Shown: one piece after another, positions 1 to 10,441 of the stretch
How positions within the stretch are numbered: the first letter of the stretch is position 1
How the letters are laid out: each line of letters begins with the position of its first letter
Source: Janthinobacterium sp. PAMC25594
GTDB lineage: Bacteria; Pseudomonadota; Gammaproteobacteria; Burkholderiales; Burkholderiaceae_D
DNA length: 64,000 nt
Assembly (NCBI RefSeq): GCF_019443505.1
Contig: NZ_CP080377.1
Span: forward strand, 1 to 64,000
Direction: 5' to 3'
Program-made: the position numbers and the translations under genes
Notes under the pieces: generated by a model
What the model was told of the DNA's origin: nothing
What the model saw: only the letters and a program-made list of their open reading frames with translations
Databases searched by the model: none

Positions 1-659
1 CACGCGCTCCACCGTGCGCTGCTTTTCCTCGGCGTCGACGATGCCGCCCAAAACCCGGCCCGTCAGCTTGCCGTCGACGATTTCCAGCTCGTTCGCGTGC
101 GTGTAGTCGAGGCCCAGGCGTTCCTTCAGGCGCTCGGTGAAGAAGGTAAAGCCACCCGACACCAGCAGGGTTTTCAGGCCGGCTTTCTGCACGGCCGCCA
201 GCATGGCTTCCGCGCCCGGCGACAGTTGTAAACGCTCGTCGTAGACGCGCTGCAGGGCCGATGCATCGAGGCCTTCGAGCAGCGCCACGCGCTGCTTCAG
301 GCTGGCGGCAAAATCGAGTTCGCCGCGCATGGCCGCTTCCGTGATGGCCGCCACCTGCGGTTTCAGGCCCTGCATGTCGGCGATTTCATCGATGCACTCG
401 ATGGTGATCAGGGTCGAATCCATGTCCATCGCCACCAGCTTGAATTCACTCAGTTCGCGCTGGCCCATCATGTAGGTGGCGTCCAGCTGGGCCGCCTGGG
501 CCGCCACTTCGATGGTGGGGCGCAGCGCGGGCGAATAGGCGATCTGCTCGCAGCGCACGGCGTTCGGACCGAGGCGCGTGACGGAGGTGGGCGCGGCCAG
601 CGCGGCGATGCGATCGAGGCGGGCGCTATCGCCGCCAGGCCCTGCAGGATCAGGTTCAT
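1..659 (-). CDS. serB: Phosphoserine phosphatase SerB (partial, apparent frameshift)
   Basis: SerB hydrolyses O-phosphoserine to serine, the last step of serine synthesis, in the cytosol. The minus strand around 400-430 reads VAMDMDSTLITIE, the DxDST nucleophile motif of HAD phosphoserine phosphatases, and GRVLGGIVDAEEKQRTVERV lies at the left edge. The C-terminus is outside the window. The start MNLILQGLAA at 659 is in a different frame from the body. The body frame (RIAALAAPTSVTRLG) is regained by adding one base near 628-636, so the gene carries a frameshift or a base-calling deletion near codon 10. An in-frame start at 683 (MTNTTSIT) is also possible; neither has a clear ribosome site. 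It follows mfd on the same strand and is probably co-transcribed. Confidence 0.85.
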
Positions 660-714
660 GGTGATGGAAGTCGTGTTGGTCATGGGTCAGGCCTGCATAA
701 ATGATATGAATGGT

Positions 715-3700
715 CTACACCGTCAGTTGCTTGATGGTGGTCTTGATCTGCGTCACGCGCGCGGCCAGGTCCGGCATGGCGGCCGTGATTTTCAGCGTGT
801 CCTGGCCATGCAGCTTGATATGGCGGTTCTTCTGGATCAGGTCGATGATGCGCATCGGGTCGATGGGGGGCTTGGCCATGAATTGCAGGGTGGCCGCCTC
901 GCCATGCACGTCGATCTTGACGATGCCCACGGTCTTGGCTGCAATGCGCAGGCGGTGCGTCTCGATCAACGCTTTCACGGGGGTCGGGCAGCTTGCCGAA
1001 GCGGTCGATCAGCTCTTCCTGGATATCGTCGATCTTCTCTGGCGTGGCGCAGTTGGCCAGGCGCTTGTAGATCGACAGGCGTTCATGCACGTCGCCGCAA
1101 AAGTCGGCTGGCAGCAGCGCCGGCACGTGCAGGTTGATTTCCGTGGTCGAGGCCAGCGGCGCGGCCAGGTCCGGCTCCTTGCCGGCCTTCAGCGAGCGCA
1201 CGGCTTCGTGCAGCATGTCCGAATACAGCTGGAAGCCGATTTCCGTCATCTCGCCCGACTGGCTCTCGCCCAACACCTCGCCGGCGCCGCGGATTTCCAG
1301 TCGTGCATGGCCAGGTAAAAGCCGCTGCCCAGTTCTTCCATCTGCTGGATGGCATCCAGGCGGCGCTGCGCTAATTTTGTAAGCCCCTGCACGTCGTGCA
1401 CCAGCAGGTAGGCGTAGGCCTGGTGATGCGAACGGCCCACGCGGCCGCGCAGCTGGTGCAGCTGCGCCAGGCCGAACTTGTCGGCGCGGTGCATGATGAT
1501 GGTGTTCGCCGTCGGCACGTCTATACCCGTTTCGATGATCGTCGTGCACAGCAAAATGTTGAAACGCTGGGCGACGAAGTCGCGCATGACCTTTTCCAGG
1601 TCGCGCTCGTGCATCTGGCCGTGCGCCACGGCGATGCGCGCCTCGGGCAGCAGTTCCGTCAGCATGGCCAGGCGGTTCTGGATGGTTTCCACCTCGTTGT
1701 GCAGGAAGTAGATCTGGCCACCGCGTTTCAGTTCGCGCAGACAGGCTTCGCGGATGATCGCTTCGCCTTCGCTGCGGACAAAAGTCTTGATCGCCAGGCG
1801 CTTTTGCGGCGCCGTGGCGATGATGGAAAAGTCGCGCAAGCCTTCCAGCGCCATGCCCAGGGTGCGCGGGATCGGCGTGGCCGTCAGGGTCAGCACGTCC
1901 ACTTCCGCGCGCAAGGCTTTCAAGGCTTCCTTCTGGCGCACGCCGAACCTGTGTTCCTCGTCGATGATGACCAGGCCCAGACGGGTAAACTTGACGTCAT
2001 CGGACAGCAGCTTGTGCGTGCCGATGACGATGTCGATGGTGCCGTCGGCCATGCCCTTGAACGCCTGCGTGATTTCCTTGCCGGTGCGGAAACGCGACAA
2101 TTCCGCGATGCGCACAGGCCAGTCGGCGAAGCGGTCGGCGAAGGTTTGCGCATGCTGCTCGGCCAGCAGGGTGGTCGGCGCGAGGATGGCCACCTGCTTG
2201 CCGCCCATGACGGCGATGAAGGCGGCGCGCAGCGCCACTTCCGTCTTGCCGAAGCCGACGTCGCCGCACACCAGGCGGTCCATCGGCTTACCGGACGTCA
2301 TGTCCTTGATGACGTTGCGGATGGCCTCGGCCTGGTCCGGCGTCTCGTCGAAGCCGAAGCTGTCGGCGAAGCGCTGGTAGTCGTGCGACGAGAATTCGAA
2401 CGAGTGTCCCTGGCGCAGCGCGCGGCGCGCATACAGGTTGAGCAGCTCGGCGGCCGTGTCGCGCACCTGTTCGGCCGCGCGCTTCTTCGCCTTTTCCCAC
2501 TGGCCCGAACCGAGCGAATGCAGCGGCGCGTCTTCCGGCGAAGCGCCCGAATAGCGCGAGATCACATGCAGCTGCGACACGGGCACATACAGCTTCGTGT
2601 CCTTGGCGTATTCGAGGTGCAGGAATTCCGTCTCGCCTTCGCCCAGGTCCATGCTGGTCAGGCCCATGTAGCGCCCGATGCCGTGGTTGATGTGCACCAC
2701 CGGATCGCCGATTTTCAGCTCGGACAGGTCGCGCACCATCGACTCGACCTGCGTCACGCCTTCCTGTTTTTTCGTGCCGACACGGCGGCCGGAGCCGGCA
2801 TACAGCTCCGTCTCGGTGATGAAGGCGAGATTGCCTTCCGGCGTAAACAGCTCGAAGCCCGCATGCAGCGGCGCCACGCCCAGCATCAGCTTGGCGTCGG
2901 ACTGCAGGAAGCCGTCGCTGCCTTCCACCGGCGTCAGGTGCAGATCGTATTCGGTGAAGTACTGCTGCAAGGTTTCGCGGCGGCCGTTCGATTCGGCGCA
3001 GATCATCACACGGCGGCCCGCTTGCAGCAGGTAGCTGCGCAGGTTGGCCAGCGGGTCGTCGGCGCGGCGGTTGACGGCGATGTTGGGAATCGGCGCCGAC
3101 AGTTCGGAGGCCAGCGCGTCGTTCGATTTCACAATCGCCAGGCGCGCATACGGCTTGGCCAGGCCGAAGAACTGCTCGTCGGACAGGAACAGCGATTCGG
3201 GCGGCAAAATCGGCCGCTCGCGGTCCGCCTTCAAAAAGCGGTAGCGCGACTGGGTATCGGTCCAGAAGCGCCCGATGGCAGCGTCGATCTCGCCCACCAG
3301 GGCCAGCGAAGCGTCGGGCGGCAGGTAGTCGAACAGGGTGGCCGTCTGCTCGAAGAACAGGGGCAGATAGTATTCGATGCCGGCCGAGGCGATGCCGCTG
3401 CTGATGTCCTTGTAGACGACCGAGCGCGATGGATCGCCCTCGAACTGTTCGCGCCAGCGGTTGCGGAAGGTGGTGCGCGCCGCTTCGTCCATGGGAAATT
3501 CGCGGCCCGGCAGCAGCCGCACTTCGTGCACGGGATACAGCGAGCGCTGGGTATCGGCGTCGAAGGTGCGGATGGTTTCGATGGTGTCGCCGAACAGGTC
3601 CAGGCGGTAGGGCAGGGCCGAACCCATGGGGAACAGGTCGAGCAGGCCGCCGCGCACCGAGTATTCGCCGGGCGACATCACTTGCGAGACATGGCTGTAG

Positions 3701-4158
3701 CCGGCCAGGGTCAGCTGCGACTTCAGCCTCGCCTCATCGAGCTTTTCGCCCTTCTTGAAGAAGAAGGTGTAGGCGGCGAGGAACGATGGAGGCGCCAGGC
3801 GCACCAGCGCCGTGGTGGCCGGCACGATCAGCACGTCGCACTGGCGCGTCTGGATTTCATGCAGCGTGGCCAGGCGCTCGGAGACCAGGTCCTGGTGCGG
3901 CGAAAAGGCGTCGTAGGGCAGGGTTTCCCAGTCCGGCAGCAGATGGCAGCGCAGTTCCTTGCCGCCGAACCACGGGATTTCATCGAGCAGGCGCTGGCCG
4001 TCACTGGCCTGCGCCACCACCACGGCCAGCATCTGGCCCCGCGCTTTCAAGGCCAAAGCGGCCAGCGCCAGGGCATAGGCGTCGGATGAACCATACAGGG
4101 CGGGCAGCGCGTAGCGGTTGCCGGGCTTGGGGAGGGCTTTTGTTAAGTCTAAGGACAT
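715..4158 (-). CDS. mfd: Transcription-repair coupling factor Mfd (two apparent frameshifts)
   Basis: Mfd is the ATP-dependent translocase that removes RNA polymerase stalled at lesions and recruits UvrA. The span encodes about 1148 residues, the usual length. The first 950 residues are in one frame and include the RNAP-binding region (GDPVVHINHGIGRYMG), Walker A (CGDVGFGKTEVALRAAF), DEEHRFG, TATPIPRTL and the TRG motif region (LHQLRGRVGRSHHQAYAYLL). Near 1300 the frame changes: AMHD should continue as LEIRGAGEVLGESQSG, and a G appears missing from a GG pair. Near 983-990 it changes again: LPDP should continue as VKALIETHRL, and a run of five G on the plus strand appears one too long. Both fit indel errors, but a real pseudogene is not excluded. 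The end at 715 is the natural C-terminus. Confidence 0.9.
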
Positions 4159-4376
4159 GCAGGCGATGACACTAGTGGCAGAGGCAGTTGAATGGGACAG
4201 CTGTGATGCGCGCCGCGCCGCCAGTGACGGCGCTGACAGGCGAGATTATAGACCATCGCCCTCATCCCCGCGCTTGAGAAAACCGTCGCGAGCGGCAGCG
4301 ATTTGTGGTCAAGAAGCGCAGCCGTACGCTAGTACGGTGAGCATCGCAGGCCGCAAGGCGCGACGCGCAGCAGGTT
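4159..4376. other. Intergenic region with short inverted repeats
   Basis: No gene seen. It separates the mfd start from the stop of the upstream nucleotidase gene, both on the minus strand. It holds a 16-base hairpin at 4322-4337 (ccgtac, loop gcta, gtacgg). The arm gcgcag-cagg just before the nucleotidase stop pairs with cctg-cgc beyond the sequence ttttat. These may form a terminator for the nucleotidase transcript or belong to a dispersed repeat. The mfd promoter should lie here, but no convincing -35/-10 pair stands out. Confidence 0.4.
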
Positions 4377-5312
4377 TTATCCTGCGCGGACATTTGCGAT
4401 GCCGAACGGTACATGCACCATCGGGATGGTTCCGCCCGCCGATTTCAGGTGGCTCAGCTGGTCGTCGAAGAAGATATGCGGCTTGAACACGGACAGCACG
4501 CGCGACTTGTCCATGCCGCCCAGGAAAAACGTCTCGTCGGCCGCCACGCCCCAGCTTTTCAGGGTCGTCACGACTCTTTCGTGCGAGGGCGCATTGCGCG
4601 CCGTGATGATGGCGATGCGCAAGATCTTCTTGTAGCCGGGGTCGCGCCGCTGCGCCTTTTCTTCCAGGCGCTGCATGGTGGCCAGCTTCTGGAACAGGTC
4701 GGCCAGCGGGCCGGGGCGGTGCGGCGTGCCCACGTTCAGGGTTTCATGGGCGTGGAATTCATCGACGTCGTTGTTGCGCTTGAACACGGTTTCCGCTTCG
4801 TCGTCGGCGATCACGCCGTCGAAATCGAAGGCCACGCGCAGTTCCTCGTCGTTCTCGTCGTCCTCCGTGCGCGATGGCAGCACCAGGCCAGCCGGATAGT
4901 TGCAGGCCAGCGCGCTGCGCACGTCGCCTTCATTCGCGCTGAGGAACAGCGAGGCGTTGAAGGCCGGCAGGTAGGGGTAGGGCGACTTGCCCGTCATGAA
5001 GGCGGCGCGCGAAATATCCAGGCCGTAGTGGGCGATCGAGTGCATCACGCGCAAGCCCGTTTCCGGAGAATTGCGCGAAAATAGCACCACTTCCACGGGC
5101 GACTGGCGCGGATAGTGTTTGTTGATGTTCAGGAAGCGGCGGATGAAGGGGAAGGCCACGCCGCGCGGCAAGACCGTGTCGATATGCGTTTCCTGGTACT
5201 TGCGGTATTCCTCGGGGCCATTGTCGAGGTAGACCTGGTGCGATTCGGCCAGGTCGAACAGGGCGCTGGAAGCGACCCCGATCACCAGTTTGTGTTCGAT
5301 AGGATATGCCAT
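4377..5312 (-). CDS. 5'-nucleotidase (cytosolic NT5C1-type family)
   Basis: 311 residues. The sequence MAYPIEHKLVIGVASSALFD at the N-terminus, GLDISRAAFMTGKSPYPYL in the middle and the acidic motif RVAFDFDGVIADDEAE near residue 160 match the bacterial homologues of cytosolic 5'-nucleotidase 1, a HAD-like family that dephosphorylates nucleoside monophosphates such as AMP. IITARNAPSHERV and FFLGGMDKSRVL then PHIFFDDQLSH supply the later HAD-type motifs. There is no signal peptide, so it should be cytosolic. The gene is isolated, with gaps of over 200 bp on both sides. Substrate preference cannot be read from the sequence. Confidence 0.88.
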   Translation of the reverse strand: MAYPIEHKLVIGVASSALFDLAESHQVYLDNGPEEYRKYQETHIDTVLPRGVAFPFIRRFLNINKHYPRQSPVEVVLFSRNSPETGLRVMHSIAHYGLDISRAAFMTGKSPYPYLPAFNASLFLSANEGDVRSALACNYPAGLVLPSRTEDDENDEELRVAFDFDGVIADDEAETVFKRNNDVDEFHAHETLNVGTPHRPGPLADLFQKLATMQRLEEKAQRRDPGYKKILRIAIITARNAPSHERVVTTLKSWGVAADETFFLGGMDKSRVLSVFKPHIFFDDQLSHLKSAGGTIPMVHVPFGIANVRAG

Positions 5313-5651
5313 GGTCTGCCTGTTGTTTGCTTGTTGCTCATCTTATACGACTATCAACTGCGCAGCCAATAGTGGCATGCAGCGATTTTTTGCACCAAAG
5401 CAGGGCGCCAGGCTATTTTTTTTGTTCGCTGTACAACACGCGCCACAGTAAAGAAATAAATCTTGTTTTGTATCAAGTATGTAGCAGCCAGAAAGATATT
5501 TTTCCTCTATGGTTGGAATTGTGAATTCTCGCCAATTGTAACGAAGCGTACGCCCCAACCCCGCCACCTTTATACAAGTGTCAGCCGTTCTACCCGAACA
5601 TGCCAGCCTCAACCTTGCCAGCAGCAGTTTTGACTAATAAAGGACCTAGCC
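5313..5651. other. Divergent intergenic region
   Basis: A 339-bp gap between the divergent nucleotidase and chemoreceptor genes, distinctly AT-rich from about 5340 to 5530. Promoters for both genes are expected. No flagellar sigma-28 consensus was found in front of the chemoreceptor. The chemoreceptor ribosome site AAAGGA lies about ten bases before its ATG. Short open frames here have no family resemblance. Confidence 0.5.
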
Positions 5652-7415
5652 ATGTTTAAGAATTTACTGATCAAATGGAAGTTGGCGACCCTCGTCGCCG
5701 TGATGATGGCGGCCCTGCTGGTGGTCGGCATCTGCGGTTACACGGGCATCGCCACCGTGGGCAACGCCGTCAACGAGATCGGCGTGGTGCGCCTGCCGTC
5801 GATCCAGGGCTTGATGATGATGAATGAGGGGCAGACGGCCGTCGCCGCCGCCACCCTGACGGCCGCCATCTATGAAAACAATTACCAGGCACAGGACAAG
5901 TTCGCGGAAGCGCTGCAGCTGCGCACCAAGGCCTGGAGCAATATCGAGGCGGGCCGCAAGCTGTACGAGCCACTGCCGCAAACGCCCGAGGAAGCCGTGC
6001 TGTGGAAGCGCTTCCTGGAGGAGTGGGCCGGCTGGAAGGGCGATGACGACAAGGTGCGCGCCATCCTGCGCCAGCTGGCCGACAACCGCGACGAGGCGCG
6101 GCAGAAGGAGCTGTTCGTGGCGTTCTACCAGCGGTACCTGGATTCGCGCGGCCTGTTCGGCAAGGCCGAAGCCACGCTCAACGAGATCATCAAGCTCAAT
6201 AACGGCGTGGCCGACGCCAGCGTCAAGGACGGCGGCGCGGCCGTGATCCGCTCGGAAAGCCTGATGGTCATCCTCGGTTTGCTGGCTTCCGCGCTGGGCA
6301 TGGGCTGCGCCGCCTACGTCACGCGCGCCATCACGCAGCCGATCAATTCGGCCGTGAAAGTGGCGCAGACGGTGGCTTCGGGCGACCTGACCAGCCAGAT
6401 CGAGGTGCACACGACGGAAGAGACGGGCCAGCTGCTGCAGGCGCTGAAAGACATGAATTCCAGCCTGGTCAACATCGTCGGCCAGGTACGCAGCGGCACG
6501 GAAACGATCGCCACGGCGTCGTCGGAAATTGCCAGCGGCAACCTGGACCTGTCCTCGCGCACGGAAGAGCAGGCCAGTTCGCTGGAAGAGACGGCATCGT
6601 CGATGGAGGAGCTGACCTCCACCGTGCGGCAGAACGCCGATAACGCCCAGCAGGCCAACCAGCTGGCGCTGAGCGCTTCCGGCGTCGCCGTCAAGGGCGG
6701 TGAGGTGGTGGGCAAGGTGGTCGAGACGATGGATGCCATCAACGACTCCTCGCGCAAGATCGTGGACATCATTTCCGTCATCGACGGCATCGCCTTCCAG
6801 ACGAATATCCTGGCCCTGAATGCGGCCGTGGAAGCGGCGCGCGCGGGCGAGCAGGGACGTGGCTTTGCCGTCGTGGCGACGGAAGTGCGTAATCTGGCAC
6901 AAAGATCGGCTGGCGCAGCGAAAGAAATCAAGACCTTGATCGGCGATTCCGTGGAAGCGGTGGACGCGGGCAGCAAGCTGGTGGCCGAGGCGGGCAGCAC
7001 GATGGCCGAAATCGTCTCCAGCGTGCAGCGGGTGACGGACATCATGGCGGAAATCAGCCTGGCCACGCAGGAGCAAAGCTCGGGCATCGATCAGATCAAC
7101 CAGGCGATCAGCCAGATGGACCAGGTGACGCAGCAAAATGCGGCCCTGGTGGAAGAGGCGGCCGCCGCGGCCGAATCGCTGCAGGAGCAATCGGGCCAGC
7201 TGGCCGGGGTGGTCAGCGTCTTCAAGCTCGCTGGCGTGCAGGCGCCAGCCACGCGCACCAAGGCGTCCGCGCCGCGCGCCGTGATGGCCAGCGCCGCGCC
7301 GAAGCGTCCGGCACCGCGTCCTGCAGCACGTTCCAATTCGGGACGCCCGGCCCTGCACGCCGTACCGTCATCGCGCCACAGCACGCCGCGCGACGACGAG
7401 TGGGAAGTGTTCTGA
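5652..7415 (+). CDS. Methyl-accepting chemotaxis protein
   Basis: 587 residues, an inner-membrane chemoreceptor. A transmembrane helix lies at about residues 11-33, followed by a periplasmic four-helix-bundle sensor of about 150 residues and a second helix at about 205-228 (SLMVILGLLASALGMGCAAY). A HAMP linker follows, then a long cytoplasmic coiled coil with the conserved hairpin tip (IDGIAFQTNILALNAAVEA, RGFAVVATEVRNLAQRS) that contacts CheA and CheW. SSLEETASSMEELTSTV matches the methylation helix. The extreme C-terminus DDEWEVF resembles the NWETF tether that docks CheR and CheB in Tar and Tsr, so this is probably a high-abundance type receptor. The ligand is unknown, and no other chemotaxis genes are nearby. 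Confidence 0.95.
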   Translation: MFKNLLIKWKLATLVAVMMAALLVVGICGYTGIATVGNAVNEIGVVRLPSIQGLMMMNEGQTAVAAATLTAAIYENNYQAQDKFAEALQLRTKAWSNIEAGRKLYEPLPQTPEEAVLWKRFLEEWAGWKGDDDKVRAILRQLADNRDEARQKELFVAFYQRYLDSRGLFGKAEATLNEIIKLNNGVADASVKDGGAAVIRSESLMVILGLLASALGMGCAAYVTRAITQPINSAVKVAQTVASGDLTSQIEVHTTEETGQLLQALKDMNSSLVNIVGQVRSGTETIATASSEIASGNLDLSSRTEEQASSLEETASSMEELTSTVRQNADNAQQANQLALSASGVAVKGGEVVGKVVETMDAINDSSRKIVDIISVIDGIAFQTNILALNAAVEAARAGEQGRGFAVVATEVRNLAQRSAGAAKEIKTLIGDSVEAVDAGSKLVAEAGSTMAEIVSSVQRVTDIMAEISLATQEQSSGIDQINQAISQMDQVTQQNAALVEEAAAAAESLQEQSGQLAGVVSVFKLAGVQAPATRTKASAPRAVMASAAPKRPAPRPAARSNSGRPALHAVPSSRHSTPRDDEWEVF

Positions 7416-7445
7416 TGGCGTGACGGCGCCAGCATGCGCTACCGG

Positions 7446-7473
7446 ACGGCCGCCTTGTGCGGCCGTTTCGTTT
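7446..7473 (+). terminator. Rho-independent terminator after the chemoreceptor
   Basis: An 8-bp GC stem (acggccgc / gcggccgt, loop cttgt) is followed by ttcgttt. It lies 30 bp after the chemoreceptor stop and abuts the convergent lipase foldase stop, so it may serve both strands. Confidence 0.75.
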
Positions 7474-7474
7474 C

Positions 7475-8422
7475 CTAAGGTGCGGCCGGCGGCGCCTGTT
7501 CGTAGGCGCCCAGCCGGCGCTGTTCCTCCGGCGTGAAACTGGCGTCGCGCAGCTGTTGCAGGGTTGCCGCATCCTGTGCGCCGCCGGGCAGGCCCGCCTG
7601 CTGCGCCTTCTGCGCCTGATACGCGATGATGCGCTGCTGCCACTGCGATTCCTCGCGGTCCAGTTCCGCCAGGCGCGCCGCCGCCGCTGGCGTGAAGGTG
7701 CTGGCGCGCAGGCGGTAGACTTCATTTTCGCCGCCGCCCTGGGCGCGCAACGCCTTGACCGATTCATCCAGCTTGACCACCTGCAGCGGCGCATCGCGCG
7801 CGGCGCGCCGGGCGGGCGACATTTTTTGGTCCAGCGCGGCCAGCTGCGCCTGGCGCTGGGCTTCATCGAGCGACGTATCGCCAAGGATCGCCATGCGCGC
7901 CACGGCATCGTCGTCATACGCGTCGCTGGCGCCGAACAGGCCCGCGCTTTCCTCGGGCGTAAAATAATTGCCGCGCAGGGCGCGCATCGCTTGCAGACGC
8001 GCGCGCGCCGCCACGGCGGGATCGGCCTGCGCCGGCAAGGCCTGTTCCGCGCCGGCCAGCGCCTGCTTGTAGGCCAGATATGCGCCCAGCAGGCGCTTCG
8101 CTTCGCGGGCGGGAACGGGCGCCAGGCGTTGATCGAGTTCCGCCTCGATCTGGCTGCGGATGGCGGCCAGCGGTTTTTCGCCGAGGCCCGCCAGGTAGTA
8201 ATCGAACAGGTGGCCCAGTTCCGCGTCGACCACCAGCTTGTCGTCGGCGGCCACCGTCACGTTGCCGTCGGGCCGCGTGCCTTGCATCGAGCGCACGAAT
8301 GCGAACAGGTCCGGCTCCGGCTTTTCCGGCGGCGGGGCGGGCGGTTCGCCCGGCCGCAGCACCAGGTACAGGGCCAGGGCCGCCAGGCTGCCGCCGATGA
8401 GCCATTTCGCGTTCGTGCGCAT
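7475..8422 (-). CDS. lifO: Lipase-specific foldase (lipase chaperone)
   Basis: 315 residues. A membrane anchor at residues 8-22 (LIGGSLAALALYLVL) precedes a Pro-rich stretch (PGEPPAPPPEKPEPD) and a helical periplasmic domain, the layout of Lif/LipB steric chaperones. LGHLFDYYLAGLGE near residue 70 matches the family signature with FDY and a GE pair. The C-terminal half is almost entirely helical and rich in Ala, Gln and Glu, as in the extended arms that clamp the lipase. The protein folds the adjacent lipase in the periplasm before type II secretion. It lies 9 bp downstream of lipA on the same strand, with GGAGG in front of the ATG, so the two are translated from one transcript. Confidence 0.92.
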   Translation of the reverse strand: MRTNAKWLIGGSLAALALYLVLRPGEPPAPPPEKPEPDLFAFVRSMQGTRPDGNVTVAADDKLVVDAELGHLFDYYLAGLGEKPLAAIRSQIEAELDQRLAPVPAREAKRLLGAYLAYKQALAGAEQALPAQADPAVAARARLQAMRALRGNYFTPEESAGLFGASDAYDDDAVARMAILGDTSLDEAQRQAQLAALDQKMSPARRAARDAPLQVVKLDESVKALRAQGGGENEVYRLRASTFTPAAAARLAELDREESQWQQRIIAYQAQKAQQAGLPGGAQDAATLQQLRDASFTPEEQRRLGAYEQAPPAAP

Positions 8423-8431
8423 CTAGCCTCC

Positions 8432-9418
<987 letters not shown>

Positions 9419-9439
9419 CTATCGATGTATTAAATATAG

Positions 9440-9449
9440 CGAGCGCTCG
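9440..9449. promoter_or_regulatory. Candidate TetR-type operator palindrome
   Basis: The perfect 10-bp palindrome CGAGCGCTCG sits in the AT-rich gap between the divergent lipase and TetR-family genes, about 95 bp before the lipase ATG. Many TetR-family regulators bind GC-rich palindromes in the divergent promoter next to their own gene. The link to the neighbouring regulator is inference. Confidence 0.4.
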
Positions 9450-9580
9450 GTTTTTTGAATGTAGCACCGCTGGATTTAAATTGCAGTGAATTGCATGATG
9501 CAGCGCAATAACTGTGGCAATTTGGCGTTGCGTCTGTGCCCATTACATAGTTGAAAGGTCAAATAGTTGTTTTCCTGAGC

Positions 9581-9586
9581 TATAAT
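9581..9586 (+). promoter_or_regulatory. Candidate -10 box for the TetR-family gene
   Basis: A perfect TATAAT lies about 57 bp before the TTG start of the regulator gene. The hexamer 17 bp upstream (gtcaaa) is a poor -35, so it is a weak or activator-dependent promoter if real. Confidence 0.4.
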
Positions 9587-9642
9587 CGGCCCGGCATCAG
9601 CCGTCCCGCCGTCTTGCAGCGCCGCTCAGGCGCTGTCTTACA

Positions 9643-10380
9643 TTGCTCATACACCGTTACTTGGGAATGCACTTGTCGACCCATTTCAATTTTGAACAGT
9701 TTCAGCAGATGACGCCTTTAAATGGCGAAAACATCTGGGAATATATTCTTGACCGCCACGCGGAGCGCATCGGCGTCAAACGCCGCAAGCCGGCGCTGGA
9801 AAATCTTGAACGCATCTTCGTCGCCACTTTCCGCCTGGCCAATGACGTGGGTTTCCGCGCCATGAGCTTGCGCGATTTGTGCAGCGAGACGGGGCTGTCG
9901 ATGGGCGGCCTGTATGGCTACATCACCAGCAAGGATCAACTGGCCGAAATGATCGAGGACGTGGTGCGCCACGCCACGCAAGCCTTGCCGCTGCTGTTTG
10001 CGGACGTGAAGTCGCCGCTGGACCGGCTCGAGGCGATGATACGCTCGTCGATCTACCTGTCCGAAGTGCTGCAGCCGTGGTTTTATTTTGTCTTCATGGA
10101 TTCGCGCGTGCTGCAGGTGGAGCAGCGCAGCATGGCGAAGAATTCGGAACTGTATGTGCAGACCCTGATCGCCGCCACCATCGCCGAAATCGAACCGAAG
10201 CCGCAGGGCGACCCCACCTTGCTGGCCGCCCACTGCCTGGCCCTGTTCCAGGACTGGTACGTGAAGCGCTGGAAGTACCGCGCGGCGAAGGTCAATGTCG
10301 ACGATTTCGCCGATAGCGTGGTCAGCACGGTGCGCGGGTATTTGAGTATGAGCGGCGTAGGTCGGATTAGCACAGCGTAA
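9643..10380 (+). CDS. TetR/AcrR-family transcriptional regulator
   Basis: 245 residues from a TTG at 9643; an ATG at 9667 (MHLSTHFNF) is an equally likely start. The helix-turn-helix is at about residues 55-100: ERIFVATFRLANDVGFRAMS, then LRDLCSETGLSMGGLYGYI, then TSKDQLAEMI. It is preceded by an unusually long 50-residue extension. The C-terminal ligand domain contains PWFYFVFMDSRVLQ and LFQDWYVKRWKYR. The effector is unknown. It is divergent from the lipase genes and may control them. The last residues (SGVGRISTA) are encoded by one arm of a repeat-like inverted sequence, so the natural C-terminus may have been replaced or extended by a REP-type insertion. Confidence 0.85.
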   Translation: MLIHRYLGMHLSTHFNFEQFQQMTPLNGENIWEYILDRHAERIGVKRRKPALENLERIFVATFRLANDVGFRAMSLRDLCSETGLSMGGLYGYITSKDQLAEMIEDVVRHATQALPLLFADVKSPLDRLEAMIRSSIYLSEVLQPWFYFVFMDSRVLQVEQRSMAKNSELYVQTLIAATIAEIEPKPQGDPTLLAAHCLALFQDWYVKRWKYRAAKVNVDDFADSVVSTVRGYLSMSGVGRISTA

Positions 10381-10438
10381 TCCGACAAGCGCCGACGGCG
10401 GCTTGTCGGGTTACGCCGTTCCGGCCAACCCGACCTGC
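10357..10438. repeat. REP-like double inverted repeat
   Basis: The outer arms gtaggtcggattagc and the complement of gccaacccgacctgc pair around an inner stem, gcgtaatccgacaagc against gcttgtcgggttacgc, with a GC-rich tip. This nested structure has the look of repetitive extragenic palindromes found in many proteobacteria. It covers the last codons and the stop of the TetR gene and ends just before the convergent mrcA stop. It can act as a bidirectional terminator or mRNA 3' barrier. Confidence 0.7.
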
Positions 10439-10441
10439 TGA

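Noticed and set aside
1396..4089. An 897-codon open frame antisense to mfd
   Set aside because: It mirrors the GC-rich codon bias of mfd, has a His/Gln/Arg-rich composition and no family motif. The mfd strand carries all known motifs.
5664..7358. A 564-codon open frame antisense to the chemoreceptor
   Set aside because: Shadow of a verified gene, with an Arg/His-rich sequence and no recognisable domain.
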